Shown: positions 15,001-29,743 of the stretch, one piece after another
Position numbering within the stretch: the stretch's first letter is position 1
Layout: each line of letters begins with the position of its first letter
Assembly (NCBI RefSeq): GCF_020740795.1
Contig: NC_067305.1
Span: forward strand, 4,092,001 to 4,156,000
DNA length: 64,000 nt
Source of the DNA: Apus apus
Taxonomy: Eukaryota > Chordata > Aves > Apodiformes > Apodidae
Direction of reading: 5' to 3'
Notes under the pieces: model-generated
Told to the model about the DNA's origin: nothing
The model's database searches: none
The model's input: only the letters and a program-made list of their open reading frames with translations
Translations under genes and position numbers: made by a program

Positions 15001-18000
15001 CAATTCTCTGACAATGTTGTTTGAGGATTTCAGCTTAGTGTTACCACTGCATGACACAAAGGTAGGCCCTGACTTTTTGGAATACTAAACAGATTCCTCT
15101 TCCCTCTTGCTGACATTCCAAACAAACAGCAACTGAAATGCCAAAAAGAGACAGAAGCCCCAACATGCCTCTTCTCACTTGCCTCCTACAATTGCCACAC
15201 AAGTTCTAGCCATGTGCAGGTTATACCTCCACACCTTCTCCAGCTTCAGTGCCAAGAGCAAAAATATTAAATTTCAGTGTCAAACAAGTCACCCTTTAAA
15301 GCAGCCAAGGGCCTTAGAAAACAAGCAAAAAAATCCCACCCAATAAACACTGTTTAATGACTGAGATGTCAAAACATGTCTAAGTCTGCTGGGGACAACT
15401 GCTCTCCACCTACGAGACACAAGTCACACGTCTGACAAATGATTATTTCACACCAGCTCTCAGCACTGGTATGTCACCTCCCAAACGCTACCTTCTTCCT
15501 TGTCATCCACATGGATTTCTGGATGTTCTGCCTACACTGAGAGGAAGTGAGACAGAAATATGATGAAAGACCAATTAAATCCATAAAGTTTTATTTTACA
15601 CAAAGAGGATCTTCCTGTAAGTTAGAAACACGTTGAATCTTAATTTAAGGAGCTACCCAAGATAATTAAACCCCATTAACCAAATGCAAGCAAACATCAA
15701 GTCTTTGAAGATCAATAGTTCTACTTGGCTAGAAAAATCATCCCATTTCAGAATAGTTTTTAAGCTTCTTAAACATATTTTACTTCAATGCATCAACAAA
15801 ATCAGCTGCTGTGCTCCCTAAAACCAGTACCCTTTAGAAGCTCTTGCTCTTCCAGAAGCTGGACAGGAGTTCAGAAAAATAAAGCTTCTATAAAATAACT
15901 CAAACCTGACTCACCTTTTTACTGGCTTGTAAATGATCAGCACAGATAAGCACTGTGTTCCTGTATGAAGTAGGGAACATCATTCAGAGAAAAGGTGGAA
16001 GAAAGAAATAGTCTGTCCAACTCTGAATAAAATCAGGTATGTTTTAACCAGCTATCACCAAACTGTACCTCTTCTTTACCAGAAAGCACAGAGAAGCTAC
16101 CAAAGACCAACTACAAGCTCATCTAATGAGTATCACAGAGCTCACAGAGACTGGATTCAGACCAGGATCCAGAGCAAACCATTCCAGCAGCAGCCCTGAA
16201 TGATCTCACCCCATCACCAGACATTCCTGCCATCCTCCTTTGACACTCAGCCATGACATCCAGCTGCCTTACCTGGCAGAGGTGGCAGGAAGCCAGGGTG
16301 ATGTGCTTTAATGCTGTGAAGTTTCTTCCACAGCAACACATTCATCCAAGTGCTGCAGGAAAGCACTTCAGCCCTTGATTCTCTACTTGCAGAATTTTAC
16401 AAAGATTGAGTCTCTGTGATCAATTTACCTAAATGACTGCACCTCTGAGATGAAGCAGACCAGACAAAATGGGCTCAAGTGATAAAAATAGCAGAGCTGC
16501 CTTTCTACTCATCACCACACATGACTGCATCACTACCATTCAGGAGGATTCTGTACCTTGATGACATCTGCTGATGAGGAACCTACACAAGACAGTGTCA
16601 ATGTTTGCAACCACGAGAAAAACCCTTTGGAAGAGTCTGTTGTTGGAGAGTGGTGAAAGGATATAACCTGCCATGCAGCAGCTCAGTTTGACTTACAGTT
16701 TAACAACCTCTGGTTTCTGTGCCTGCTCCATATTCCCCAAAATGTCACCCTTACACCACCTCCCAAACCCTCCTGAAGCCTGGTGCCTTGTGGTTTGACC
16801 CCTCAGCTGATTTCCTGTGCAAATTTGAAGGTCAACTCTCAAACTTCCACTCTCACAGATTTCCTGCACTGCATTTGTGGCACACAGTACTCACACAGGG
16901 ACACATCTCCATGTCCCTTAGTGCAGATCTGGGAAAAAGGCTGACATAAGCTGCTGCCATCAGAACAACTAATAAAGCCAGTTCCTTGCAGCTCTTTCCT
17001 GAGGTCACCTCAGGGCCACAAAGAACTCTAGATCAGATGAATTCTTCTCCTGGGTGTCCTCCTGTTTCACAATTTTCTTTCAGCCATTCCTGTCACTTCA
17101 TAGGATGGTTGAAAAGAAGTACTGTGGAAGGGGAAAAAACCAAGGTGTCTCACAAAGATGAGAGCCAAAAGAAGGTTGCTGCTGCCCCAGAAAGTTTATC
17201 TTTGCCCTTATTCACTGAGCACCCTGAGTTGCCTCAGAAGACTTGAGATCCAAAACGGTCCCAAAATCTCTACCATAACTCTCCATAACCTCAAGGTTGA
17301 TCATGTCTGGCACAGTGGAAAGGCCACTGATAAAGTAATCAAATATTCAAGAAAATAAAGTTATCAAAAATAAACAACTGAAACTGGATTTTACTCTAAG
17401 AACTGATTTTACATGCTTGCTCTTCAACTGTTTTTACTCACAGCCAGCCAAAGCAAAGACAGCACAAATGTTAAATAGTTTAATACTGTTAAGACTCTAA
17501 ATTCTCTTTCATAAAAACATAACTTCATAGAACAACAGAACCATAATAAAATTCATTGATGAGAACAAATATGATTTAATACTTCCACATGCTTGAATTA
17601 TTGCTTATAGCTTTTACTATGTTGCTAATAATATTCTTATATCTTTCTAAGTGAACATGCCTCAACATTACAGCACATGTAGCCTCTCCTATTCCTTGTT
17701 AGCACCATTTCTGGCATGTATTTTAAATAGCATATATCTCTATAGTAACAATGGCTATCAAAAACGTTTATTAATTTCCAGTGGAACTGTTTACTGCCCT
17801 GATCATAGCTACATTACTGTTGACAGTTCAACAGAGAAAAAGAAGCTTTAAAACTAGAATGCTTCCACTGAATTTGTTGAAAATGTCAAGATATAGATGT
17901 TCACAGAACACGGCCCTTTCCCCCTCAATATAACAGGTTAAACAAAAGAAAACACCCTTGATGCCCGTCTCTCAAATATCAAATAGGATTTCAACAACCA

Positions 18001-19332
18001 CAGAGAAGTAGGATTTCTAGTTTATTAAGTGTTTTATACACTTTTATCTATTCTTTCAAGCCCTGAGTTTATCTTCCATATGTATTTTGCACTTTTCCTA
18101 ACAGTTTGTGTGTGCATGGATGTTTTCAGAGGTTTCTGAACATGTTCATTTAATTGAACAGATGTTAACCAGGACTCCTACTGTGCTCTCTTAGTAAGAC
18201 ACACAGCAAATTACAAATTACCCAAGCTTCACATAACCCCACTGAAAGATAACATTTCAGAGCATCACAAATAAAAGTTTATTATTCAAAGGAAAACAGT
18301 ATATTTAAATAATTTGAGGTACCAATAGGAGTTGAATTCCTGACTGACCTAACCCCAGTGTAGAGAACAGCTTTAATGTCAGGGCACTGGGGGCAGGTGG
18401 TGCTGCTTTCCTGTTGTTTTAAATGAACTAAACGAACTATCTTCACAGGAGCATGGAAAAGACTAAACAACGATGACACTGCTCAGGTTTAAATGATCTG
18501 GGTGAGAAATTAAAATAAAAAAAACTTGTAGCAACAACAAAACCCTACCCAAGGATCCCAAACATTAAACAGCAGCTCAAAACACAGCCTCTTCCTAGAG
18601 ACACAGACCTCCTCCTTGTGCAAGACAAGCTCCCAGGGGTCAGGGTCTTCCACTCCCCTGCAGAAGCCTCATTCTCCTGCTGCCGAGTGAAAAACCTCTT
18701 CGCTCCCACACACCGAGTCCTTCCCTGGTCTACCCGCGCCTGTGGCTACACTGCTCGTACACCTCCTAAATGCGAAGCCCTGACACCCCGACAGGTCCAG
18801 GCAGCATTAGCCCCCCGGTACCAACAGGGAAGCAGCCGGAGTCCCAGAGCGAGCCCCAGCCCCGCTCCTCACACCGCCGGACACACCAACCCCCGCAGCT
18901 CCAGCCCCGCAGCTCGGGGGGGCGCTGAGAAAGCCTGGGTGCTGCCCAACCGCTTCCCCAGGGGAGCAGCTCCGGGCCCTCCGTGAGGGGAGGGCGCCAG
19001 CGCCTTTTTCTGCCCCCAGAGGAGCGGCCGGCGCCGGCCCCGGGAGGCTCAGCCCCGGCCCCGGGAGGCTCAGCCCCGGCCCCGCAGCGGGGGCCAGGCG
19101 GGGCCCGCTCCCCGCCGCGGGGAGAGGCAGGGCCTGCGCCCCAGCGCCGACCCGGCCCCGGATGCACCCGCCTGCGGGAGGGGCAGCCGCCCCGGGAAGG
19201 CCCCGCTCCCCCTTCCCCGCTCGGCGCTCCGGGGCCGCGTCCCCCCTCGGCCGCCCCAGCTGCCTCCCACCCCGGCAGGGGCCGGCGGGCCAGGCCGGTT
19301 ACCTGCTGGCTGAGGGGGATGAGCGCCGCCAT
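97..19332 (-). CDS. EPS15L1: EPS15L1, endocytic EH-domain adaptor (3' end off window)
   Basis: Epidermal growth factor receptor substrate 15-like 1 is a clathrin-coated-pit adaptor that binds NPF proteins and AP-2. Coding exons read from the right: 19303-19332, 14432-14473, 14119-14208, 13698-13745, 13186-13281, 12513-12575, 11485-11610, 9900-9959, 9331-9567, 8708-8865, 8118-8274, 7341-7403, 5822-5907, 5378-5450, 4688-4849, 3689-3886, 3237-3401, 1766-1892, 1593-1643, 1069-1205, 526-586, 97-179. All phases join, giving 771 codons. Three EH domains lie near residues 14-103, 125-215 and 273-365; the second and third carry EF-hand loops ([26 protein letters not shown]). A coiled coil covers about 400-625, then more than a dozen DPF AP-2-binding motifs. 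The start [10 protein letters not shown] matches the family start. The human protein is 864 aa, so about 110 C-terminal residues should lie beyond position 1. Exon edges are hand-derived. Confidence 0.96.
4472..4509 (-). mobile_element. Short old CR1 LINE remnant
   Basis: A stretch of about 40 bases resembles the reverse complement of the CR1 3' end (gggacc-ctggagatcatct-ggt-caac). It is flanked by sequence that no longer matches. It lies in an EPS15L1 intron in the sense orientation of the gene. It is too short for a subfamily call. Confidence 0.4.
7341..7403 (-). other. EPS15L1: EPS15L1 in-frame 63-nt exon (possible cassette)
   Basis: This is exon 12 of the model. It begins and ends in phase 0 and encodes 21 residues, [20 protein letters not shown] plus R. 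It sits between the end of the third EH domain (...NNPIQ) and the start of the coiled-coil region ([11 protein letters not shown]...). It has a pyrimidine-rich acceptor ending ttttctgtag and a good donor, gtgagt. The human reference protein, as I remember it, runs straight from the EH3 linker to DSSGSLGSGEF, so this exon may be alternatively spliced or lineage-restricted. Skipping it would keep the frame. Confidence 0.75.
14474..19302 (-). other. EPS15L1: EPS15L1 intron 1
   Basis: A 4.8-kb first intron separates the 10-codon first exon from the exon encoding [14 protein letters not shown]. It is AT-rich over most of its length and becomes GC-rich after about 18.6 kb, where it merges into the promoter CpG island. 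I see no repeat family, RNA gene or convincing exon in it. Open frames around 18.6-19.3 kb follow from high GC and are not supported as genes. Confidence 0.7.
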
Positions 19333-19700
19333 CTTCCTGCCGCTGATTCGGGCAGCGGCCGGGGCGGGGGAAGGCGGGGAAGGCGGGGAAGGCGGGGAAG
19401 GCGGGGAAGGCGGGGAAGGCGGGGAAGGCGGGCGGGAGGCAGCGCCTGGCACCGCGGGGCCGCGCCCGGGCGGGGCCTGCTGGGCGGCTGAAGAGCCAAG
19501 TTTGACTCGGGGACGAAGCGGCCGCGGGTTATCTGTCCTTCGCAGCCGTTCCGCCCACGCCGAGGCGCTGGGGCTGCTCCCGCGGTCTCGCCCCGCCGCC
19601 GCTCAGCCCCGGCTGCCCGCAATCGCTCTGCTCCCAAGACACGGATCTCGTCCAGCTGCCTCAGGCGAAGCTGGCGGTGACCTTCCTACATTGATGGACA
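18760..19700. promoter_or_regulatory. EPS15L1: EPS15L1 CpG-island promoter
   Basis: GC- and CpG-dense sequence covers the first exon and flanks, unlike the AT-rich surroundings. On the minus strand the start codon lies inside AAGATGGCGGC (complement of 19325-19335), the classic YY1 element that overlaps the start codon in many TATA-less housekeeping genes, and a GGAA ETS-like core directly precedes it. No TATA box was seen. The transcription start is inferred to lie within about 200 bp upstream of 19332. Confidence 0.75.
19367..19429. repeat. 9-bp minisatellite GGGGAAGGC x7
   Basis: Seven near-perfect tandem copies of GGGGAAGGC lie 35 to 97 bp upstream of the EPS15L1 start codon, in the probable 5'UTR or core promoter. 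The G-rich strand is the plus strand, so the EPS15L1 sense strand reads GCCTTCCCC. Copy number is likely to vary between individuals. Confidence 0.95.
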
Positions 19701-20580
19701 AAGCAAGCAGCTCTCGGGAGAAGCAGCTGCCCTCTGGGATGTTCCTCCAGGTAACTGAGTCAATGCACTGATGGGCATTTTATCTGGATGACCTGCATCC
19801 AACCTTCTGGACCAACTGTGGAGAACCAGCCTCCACTAAAGATACATCTCTCACTCAAATTGACTGTAACATGGAGACGTAACAGATGGAGCAAAACTAT
19901 GGATGTAAACAAGCACAGAAGTTCCACCTCGACATGAGGAAGAACTTTCACGTGAGGGCGACAGAGCCCTGGGACAGGCTGCACAGAGAGGCTGTGGAGG
20001 CTCCTTCTTTGGAGACTTCAAGACGTGGATGAGTTTCTGTGCAACCTGCCCTAGATTCTGTAGTGGTTCCTGCTCCGGCAGGGGGGGCTGGACTCTCTGA
20101 TCTCCGGAGGTCCCTTCCAACCCCTAACATTCTGTCATTTAAACTTGCAATGACAGATCTGTGGATGAACAGACTGCCACTCAGGTCCCAGGCTGAGATC
20201 TAGAACCTACCCCCCCAGCAGGGCAGAACAGCCCTGGTGCACTCAAGGAGCTGCACTAATCCAGCAAACCCGGACAGGTGCACAATTACTAGAGGGGCTT
20301 AGCAAAGCTTATCTCCTCCTTAGTTTGAAGTGTGTTGTGAAACATGCTCCATGCATCTGACATGTGCCAAACCCTTTAATGAAATGCCATAAGAAGCTTA
20401 TTAGGGAATTCCTCAACAAAAATGAGCCTGAATTTACAATTATGATTCAACCATGAAAGTGTAAAATGGTTCCAAACCCACCTGTAATAAAGCACTAGGA
20501 TTTAAAACATTTTAGCAGTGTTAAAATATAGTTAATTAAAAAAACCCCTTCTCTATAGAGAATTTAACTGCTACAGTATT
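19700..20580. other. Spacer between EPS15L1 promoter and CALR3 3' end
   Basis: The sequence between the EPS15L1 CpG island and the CALR3 poly(A) signal contains one CR1 copy (about 19895-20140) and otherwise unique sequence. No gene is supported here. Confidence 0.65.
19895..20140 (+). mobile_element. 5'-truncated CR1 LINE
   Basis: The sequence reads as the CR1 3' end in the plus orientation: a segment like gacagagccctgggacaggc, then a loss-of-coding tail with gaggtcccttccaacccc and finally cattctgtcattt. It is heavily 5'-truncated, as is usual for CR1. It lies between the EPS15L1 promoter and the CALR3 3' end. Confidence 0.85.
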
Positions 20581-20586
20581 TTTATT
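20581..20586 (-). terminator. CALR3: CALR3 poly(A) signal
   Basis: The complement reads AATAAA, 155 bp downstream of the CALR3 stop codon on the minus strand. It is the first canonical signal after the stop and implies a 3'UTR of about 175 nt. Confidence 0.65.
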
Positions 20587-20740
20587 AAAAATAACAAACT
20601 AGTCACAAAATGTAATGCTGAGTTTAAAAATATTCCTGTTTTAACACAACTTTTAACACTGCACATTCCAACAGATAAACTATACAAATCTCGCTATAAT
20701 AGAGATTTAAGTGAAAAAAACATGAATTTCTTTCCAACAA

Positions 20741-23700
20741 TTAAAGCTCTTCCTTCTCAACAGGGCTCCTCAGTGCTCCACCCTTTCCAGATTTTTTTTT
20801 TCTCCCTAGCTTTTTCTCAAACTGTTGCTCAAAGTATTGTTCTTCTGTAGCCCTTTCTCTCTCCTGTTCTTCCTCAATCTGCTTTATGTTCATTTCCTTT
20901 TCAGGACCCTAATATGTTAAGGTTTCATTTTTATGAACCAGCAGGTTCTTGGTCAGATTAGACAGGGGATTTTTAAAATGTGGTAATAAAGAACCAAAAC
21001 AGACACAAGGATTTCACGTTACCTTTGTTTCTCCCCATGTTTCATCTCCAAAGTCTTCTGCATAAACCTCATCATCTGTTATCAAGAAGTTGTCAAAGAT
21101 TGTGCCAGCTCGAACCTTGGAAGGAAGAGGGAAAAAAAACCAAGGATGTCTCTTTGTTTCCTTAGGAGTTTTGATGTATTATTTTCTTAAACAATTTGCT
21201 TATATCATATATTCAATATAATCATGTTAAGAACCCCACAGATTTTTGCAGAATTTGATGGAAGATTTCTCTTGTTTTGGACAACTGTTTTCAAGAATCT
21301 AAATAACTTCAACTTAAAACTTCCTAAAGAGCAGGGAAATTATTTAAGTCTCATCACTGACTAGCCAAGGAACCTGAGACAGAGGAAGGTCTCAGAGGTA
21401 CCTCAGCAGAGAGTTTTCTCATTAATCATTGGGTAAGTCAGGAGTAATTGAGGTGCTGGAAGGCTCAGTTGAGCACCTCAGGTCAGGTGGAGTAAATCAT
21501 AGACTGGTTTGGGTTGGAAGGGACCTTTTAGGTCATCTAGATCCAACCCCGCTGCATGGACAGGGACACCTCCCACCAGCCCAGGTTGCTCCAAGCCCCA
21601 TCCAACCTGCCCTTCAACACTGCCAGGGATGGGGCAGCCACAGCTTCCCTGGGCAACCTGGGCCAGTGTCTTATTACTCACACAAATTAGTTTCAGCCCC
21701 TCACATACCTGTAGATAATTATCATCCAAACAATAACTGCAACAGATCATTGTGTCCTACAGATTTTTAAACTAAGGCCCCTAAGATCCCAAAACAGATG
21801 TTTTATATGCAAAGGGTAATCAGGTTGCTATACACTTACTGAGAGAAAGGTGCTTTATTTTCCAGTAAATCATCTCACCTGCCAGATATCCAGTCCAATG
21901 ATGCCAATATTTTCATAGCTGCAGACACTCAAGTCAGGCGAGTAATTTGGATTGTCAATCTGTGGATGAGGCCAAACTCCTCTGGAATTTGGGTTGTCAA
22001 TCTGCTTTGGTTTCCATTCCCCCTGGGATAAACCACGTGTTCAGAACAGTTAGATGAAGAAAAGTTGTTTGAAGTGTTATCCATGACTAGGATTACAAGA
22101 TTATTTATACTCTGTATTGAGGATTCTTGACCACAGGATAAAGCCATTCTCCATTCACAGCATCATGCCAGTCTCCAGGTTTCTCAGCACTAGTGTCCAT
22201 GATGTGTTCAGGTTCATCCCAATCCTTTAAAGACACAGGAAGGTTAAGAATACAAAACTAGTGCAGAGTTCAACTCTATCAAACATGTATTCAGAAGAAA
22301 TTAAATAATCCAGTCATGGAGAAAAAGGAGAGCAAATTACCTTGTCATTTGGATCATCAATTTGGACTCGATTATCCCACTCAGTGGGTTTCCTCACACT
22401 TGGATCATTCGTTTTCCTCAGTGGCAAGAAGTCAAAATCATCTTCTAAGTTGCCAGATGCAACCATTTCATTATCAATTTTTACTTCATAAGTCTGATCT
22501 GGCCTTATAATCAAAGTGTAGAGATGTGTATAACCATCAACCTGTATTTTAAAGAAAGGAAGTAAAGGTTCTTAAAAAAAAATCTAAGTATCTCTCTTAG
22601 GAACTGCCTCACACCAGAATTATAATACTAATTTCTAATGGCTTTTTCATAAGCAGTATTAATAAGAATAATTAATTTCTACAGTGTTCTAGAGAGGGAA
22701 AATAAAATAATTCAAACATATGAACTAAGAAATATCTGAAGTCACAAAATTAACATGACTTTTAGTATACAATGAAAAGCAGAACCTCTCAAAGGTGTTA
22801 CACATTTGGAATAGTTGTTTGGGGTTTGGGTTTTTTTTTGTCTTGTTTGCTTTTCTTCCTAATATCCCTGTGACTGTTTATTTTAAAGGTTTATGGATCT
22901 TTGAAATGTGTATTTACCTTGCATCTGATTGGTTTCTTGATTGGATGGGATTTATTCTTGTAATTTAAAATAACGTGGACTTGCTTTGTTGATCCACAAA
23001 TATCTGGCCCTACGAAGAGATTATATGCTTTGTAGCTGTAAATTATTATGAGATTTAACCCCTAAATAAAAATCCAGGCAAAATAAAAACTACAGGATGC
23101 TATTAGATAAATAATGACAAATTTCACTTTCACACAGAAGTTTCACTAAGTTACTGGGAACTACAAGTACACAGTGGCAGACAATGGCCTAAAGTATGTT
23201 GCTTCACTTAAAGGTCTCAAAAAAATTCCAACAATCCTACTGAATAACTATTTCTATTCTAACTCTAATAATTTCCAGCCATGTCCTTCAAATCGGCTCA
23301 GAATGTTTACATAAATATGTATTTTGTTAATACGTATTTAAGAGATCTCTCAGGCATGGAGGAGAGAATTCCTTAGACTCAAAACACCCTTCTTTTGTTT
23401 TTTAAGCATAGCCTTCCTTTATGTTTTTCCTACCATTTCCACAACCATCTTTGAAGAATTGCACAACAGCAGTTAACAGGATTTTAATAATGAAGAAATA
23501 AGTATAAACTCACCAAACATGATGTAATAATGTGAATCTCCACTTAGGTTCTTCTGATCCAAGTCTGAGGAAAAAATCTTCACATATCCCCCACCACAAT
23601 CTATCTTCTGCTCATGTTTCACAGTATACTGAATGACTAGAGTCTTCCCTTTGTTACTAAAGGGTTTAAATCGTGAGGAAATAGCATAAAATTTAGAATT

Positions 23701-24560
23701 TTCACTGGTTTGTAGACCTGTGAAGATATAAGTAGAACAAACTTTTTTTTTTTCCTCCATTTGCAAAGAAAAAAATACTTTCATTGCCACGCATGGCAAA
23801 ACCCCAAACCTTGAGATGGGTCCCACGGGGTATTTTTAATGAAAGCCACGTACCTTTATCTCGCACTGGATCTCCATAAAACTTCCCTGTAGTGAGCTTA
23901 AACTTCCCAAGGTCTGCCTTGTACTCAGAATTCACCCACCTCTTCTGCCAGTTGGCTGTCCCGCCAGGCCAGCAACAACACAAGAGGGGGGTCAATAAGG
24001 GGCAGGGAGCAGGGGGGGGGGTCAATAAGGGGCAGGGAGCAAGGGGGGGGGGGGGGGGCAATAAGGGGCAGGGAGCAAGGGGGGGGGGTCAATAAGGGGC
24101 AGGGAGCAAGGGGGTGGGGCAATAAGGGGCAGGGAGCAAGGGGGAGGGGGTCAATAAGGGGCAGGGAGCAAGGAGGGGTCAATAAGGGGCAGGGAGCAAG
24201 GGGGAGGGGGTCAATAAGGGGCAGGGAGCAAGGAGGGGTCAATAAGGGGCAGGGAGCAAGGGGGAGGGGTGTCAATAGGGGGCAGGGAGCAGGGGGGGGG
24301 GCAATAAGGGGCAAGGGGGGGGCAATAAGGGGGCAATAGGGGGCAAGGGAGGGGCAATAAGAGGCAGGGAAGGGGGTCCCGTCGCCCCCCTCCACCTCCC
24401 ACACACCCCCCACCCCTCCTCTCGCCCAACCTCCGTCCAGAAACTGCTCCTGGAAATACACGGCGGCCCAGGCGGAGCCCAGCGCGGTGCCGAGGAGCAG
24501 GGCCGCCCTCACGGCGGCAGCAGCCCAGCCTCCCCCCCCGCGCGCTCCCGCCGCCGCCAT
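20741..24560 (-). CDS. CALR3: CALR3, calreticulin-3 ER lectin chaperone
   Basis: Nine exons: 24431-24560, 23854-23955, 23514-23717, 22918-23009, 22341-22541, 22111-22224, 21879-22022, 21023-21115, 20741-20908, giving 415 aa (human CALR3 384, CALR 417). A signal peptide covers about residues 1-32, with mature start [11 protein letters not shown]. The lectin domain has the disulphide cysteines in [10 protein letters not shown] and GPDICGSTK, the Tyr/Lys pair of GGGYVK and the HYYIMFG strand. The P-domain (about 205-310) has KPTEWDNR and IDDPND repeats followed by type-2 repeats ([39 protein letters not shown]). The C-domain is mixed Lys/Glu rather than polyacidic and ends KEEL, a KDEL-type retrieval variant. 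The non-acidic tail and the gene neighbours support CALR3 over CALR. Protein folding in the ER is the family role; testis-biased expression is known in mammals only. Confidence 0.95.
21497..21675 (-). mobile_element. 5'-truncated CR1 LINE in CALR3 intron 7
   Basis: The plus strand reads as the reverse complement of the CR1 3' end: catagactggtttgggttgg, then aagccccatccaacctgccc, gatggggcagccacagcttc and gggcaacctgggcc. The element is therefore on the minus strand, in the sense orientation of CALR3, between exons 7 and 8. Confidence 0.9.
23985..24375. repeat. G-rich minisatellite filling CALR3 intron 1
   Basis: About 14 tandem units of roughly 28-32 bp, shrinking to 11-21 bp at the right end, each built on tcaataaggggcagggagca followed by a run of G. 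The G runs vary from 4 to about 18. A dimer of about 60 bp (a unit ending ggaggggg followed by a unit ending ggagggg) is duplicated between about 24140 and 24260, which shows unequal exchange within the array. The array starts about 30 bp from the exon-2 acceptor and ends about 55 bp from the exon-1 donor, so it makes up most of the 475-bp intron. Confidence 0.95.
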
Positions 24561-24648
24561 CGCCGCCCTGACAGGAGCGCGGAACGCGGCCTCGCGCCTC
24601 CGCCTGACATCGCGCCTTCGGGGCCCCGCCCCGCCCCGGCGGGCTCTG

Positions 24649-24838
24649 ATTGGCTGCGCTTCCCGATTCATTATGCAGCGGGAGCGGATTGGCTCTCCGC
24701 CTGGAGGGCGGGGCGGGCTGCCGCGCGGGCGAAGGGCATGCTGGGGCTTGTAGTCCGCGCTCCAGGCGGCGGCAGTATGGCGGCTCGGGATTGGCTGGGT
24801 GCGCCCCAGGAGCGCCGGCGCGCTCCGCAGCAGCCAAT
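24649..24838. promoter_or_regulatory. Four NF-Y CCAAT boxes
   Basis: ATTGG occurs at 24649-24653, 24688-24692 and 24790-24794, and CCAAT at 24834-24838. Each is followed or preceded by the GCT/AGC context favoured by NF-Y. Three are inverted relative to C19orf44 and so direct relative to CALR3. Confidence 0.75.
24736..24754 (-). promoter_or_regulatory. ZNF143/Staf-type site
   Basis: The minus strand reads ACTACAAGCCCCAGCATGC, which matches the consensus ACTACAAnnCCCAGnATGC bound by ZNF143 and co-occupied by THAP11/HCFC1 at many bidirectional vertebrate promoters. It lies midway between the two start codons. Confidence 0.85.
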
Positions 24839-24932
24839 GGGGAAGCGGGATGTTGGGGAGTCGCGGTTGCCGGGTCACGTCCCGGCACCGGCGGCGCTGA
24901 CACCGGCCTGGCGGGGCCGCGCTCCGTCCCGG

Positions 24933-29196
<4,264 letters not shown>

Positions 29197-29737
29197 CTCT
29201 TTACGTCTACAGATATCCCCTGAAACAAGAAAACCTTCCAAATTGTACAGACAAGTTATTAAGTATGGCCTGGAAGGATCTCTACTAACTACTTTTATAC
29301 ATAATTTATTTTCTTATATCTGAATTTTTTACTGATGTATATGACATAGGGATAGGCAGGAGCCTTTGGCCAGACTACCTCAGTGTTCAGCAAAAAAGAA
29401 ACCAGGAAAACACTTCTCTCTAAAGGGAGTGTGATAAGTTATCACAGTTGGCATGTTTACCATGTAGATCGTGTGATCTGTGATCATGGTAGAAGTCAAA
29501 ATGTGTCCCACAGCACCTGAGGAAGATGACGACAGTGGGACAAATGTAGTGCCATATTGAACAGTGATTACCTAGAATGAAATTGTCCAGGTTACTGCAA
29601 AACCAAGCACATGCAAAATTAAGATGAATTCAGTACAAGAAAGGCTTATAGCCACCATACTGTAAGCTATTTACTCTGAAATATGACCCACCATTTTCTT
29701 TTTATTAAAAAAAAAAGTGTTTATTGGAAGGCAAAAC

Positions 29738-29743
29738 AATAAA
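29738..29743 (+). terminator. C19orf44: C19orf44 poly(A) signal
   Basis: AATAAA lies 542 bp after the stop codon, preceded by an A-rich tract and followed within 30 bp by GT-rich sequence (gaggtgttgtatg). Confidence 0.7.

Larger units (their letters stand above)
24561..24932. promoter_or_regulatory. Bidirectional CALR3/C19orf44 promoter
   Basis: The two start codons diverge across 372 bp of CpG-rich, TATA-less sequence. It contains a ZNF143-type site and four CCAAT boxes in the spacing typical of divergent housekeeping promoters. An in-frame upstream ATG for CALR3 at 24669-24671 would add 37 basic residues before the signal peptide; the start at 24560 is preferred because it leaves a normal signal peptide. 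Confidence 0.85.

Noticed and set aside
18618-19771. Open frames of 120-260 codons on both strands around EPS15L1 exon 1
   Set aside because: These are GC-driven frames through the CpG island and 9-bp repeat, with low-complexity translations.
24669-24671. Upstream in-frame ATG for CALR3
   Set aside because: It would put 37 basic residues before the signal peptide and lies near the promoter elements, so it is probably not transcribed as coding sequence.
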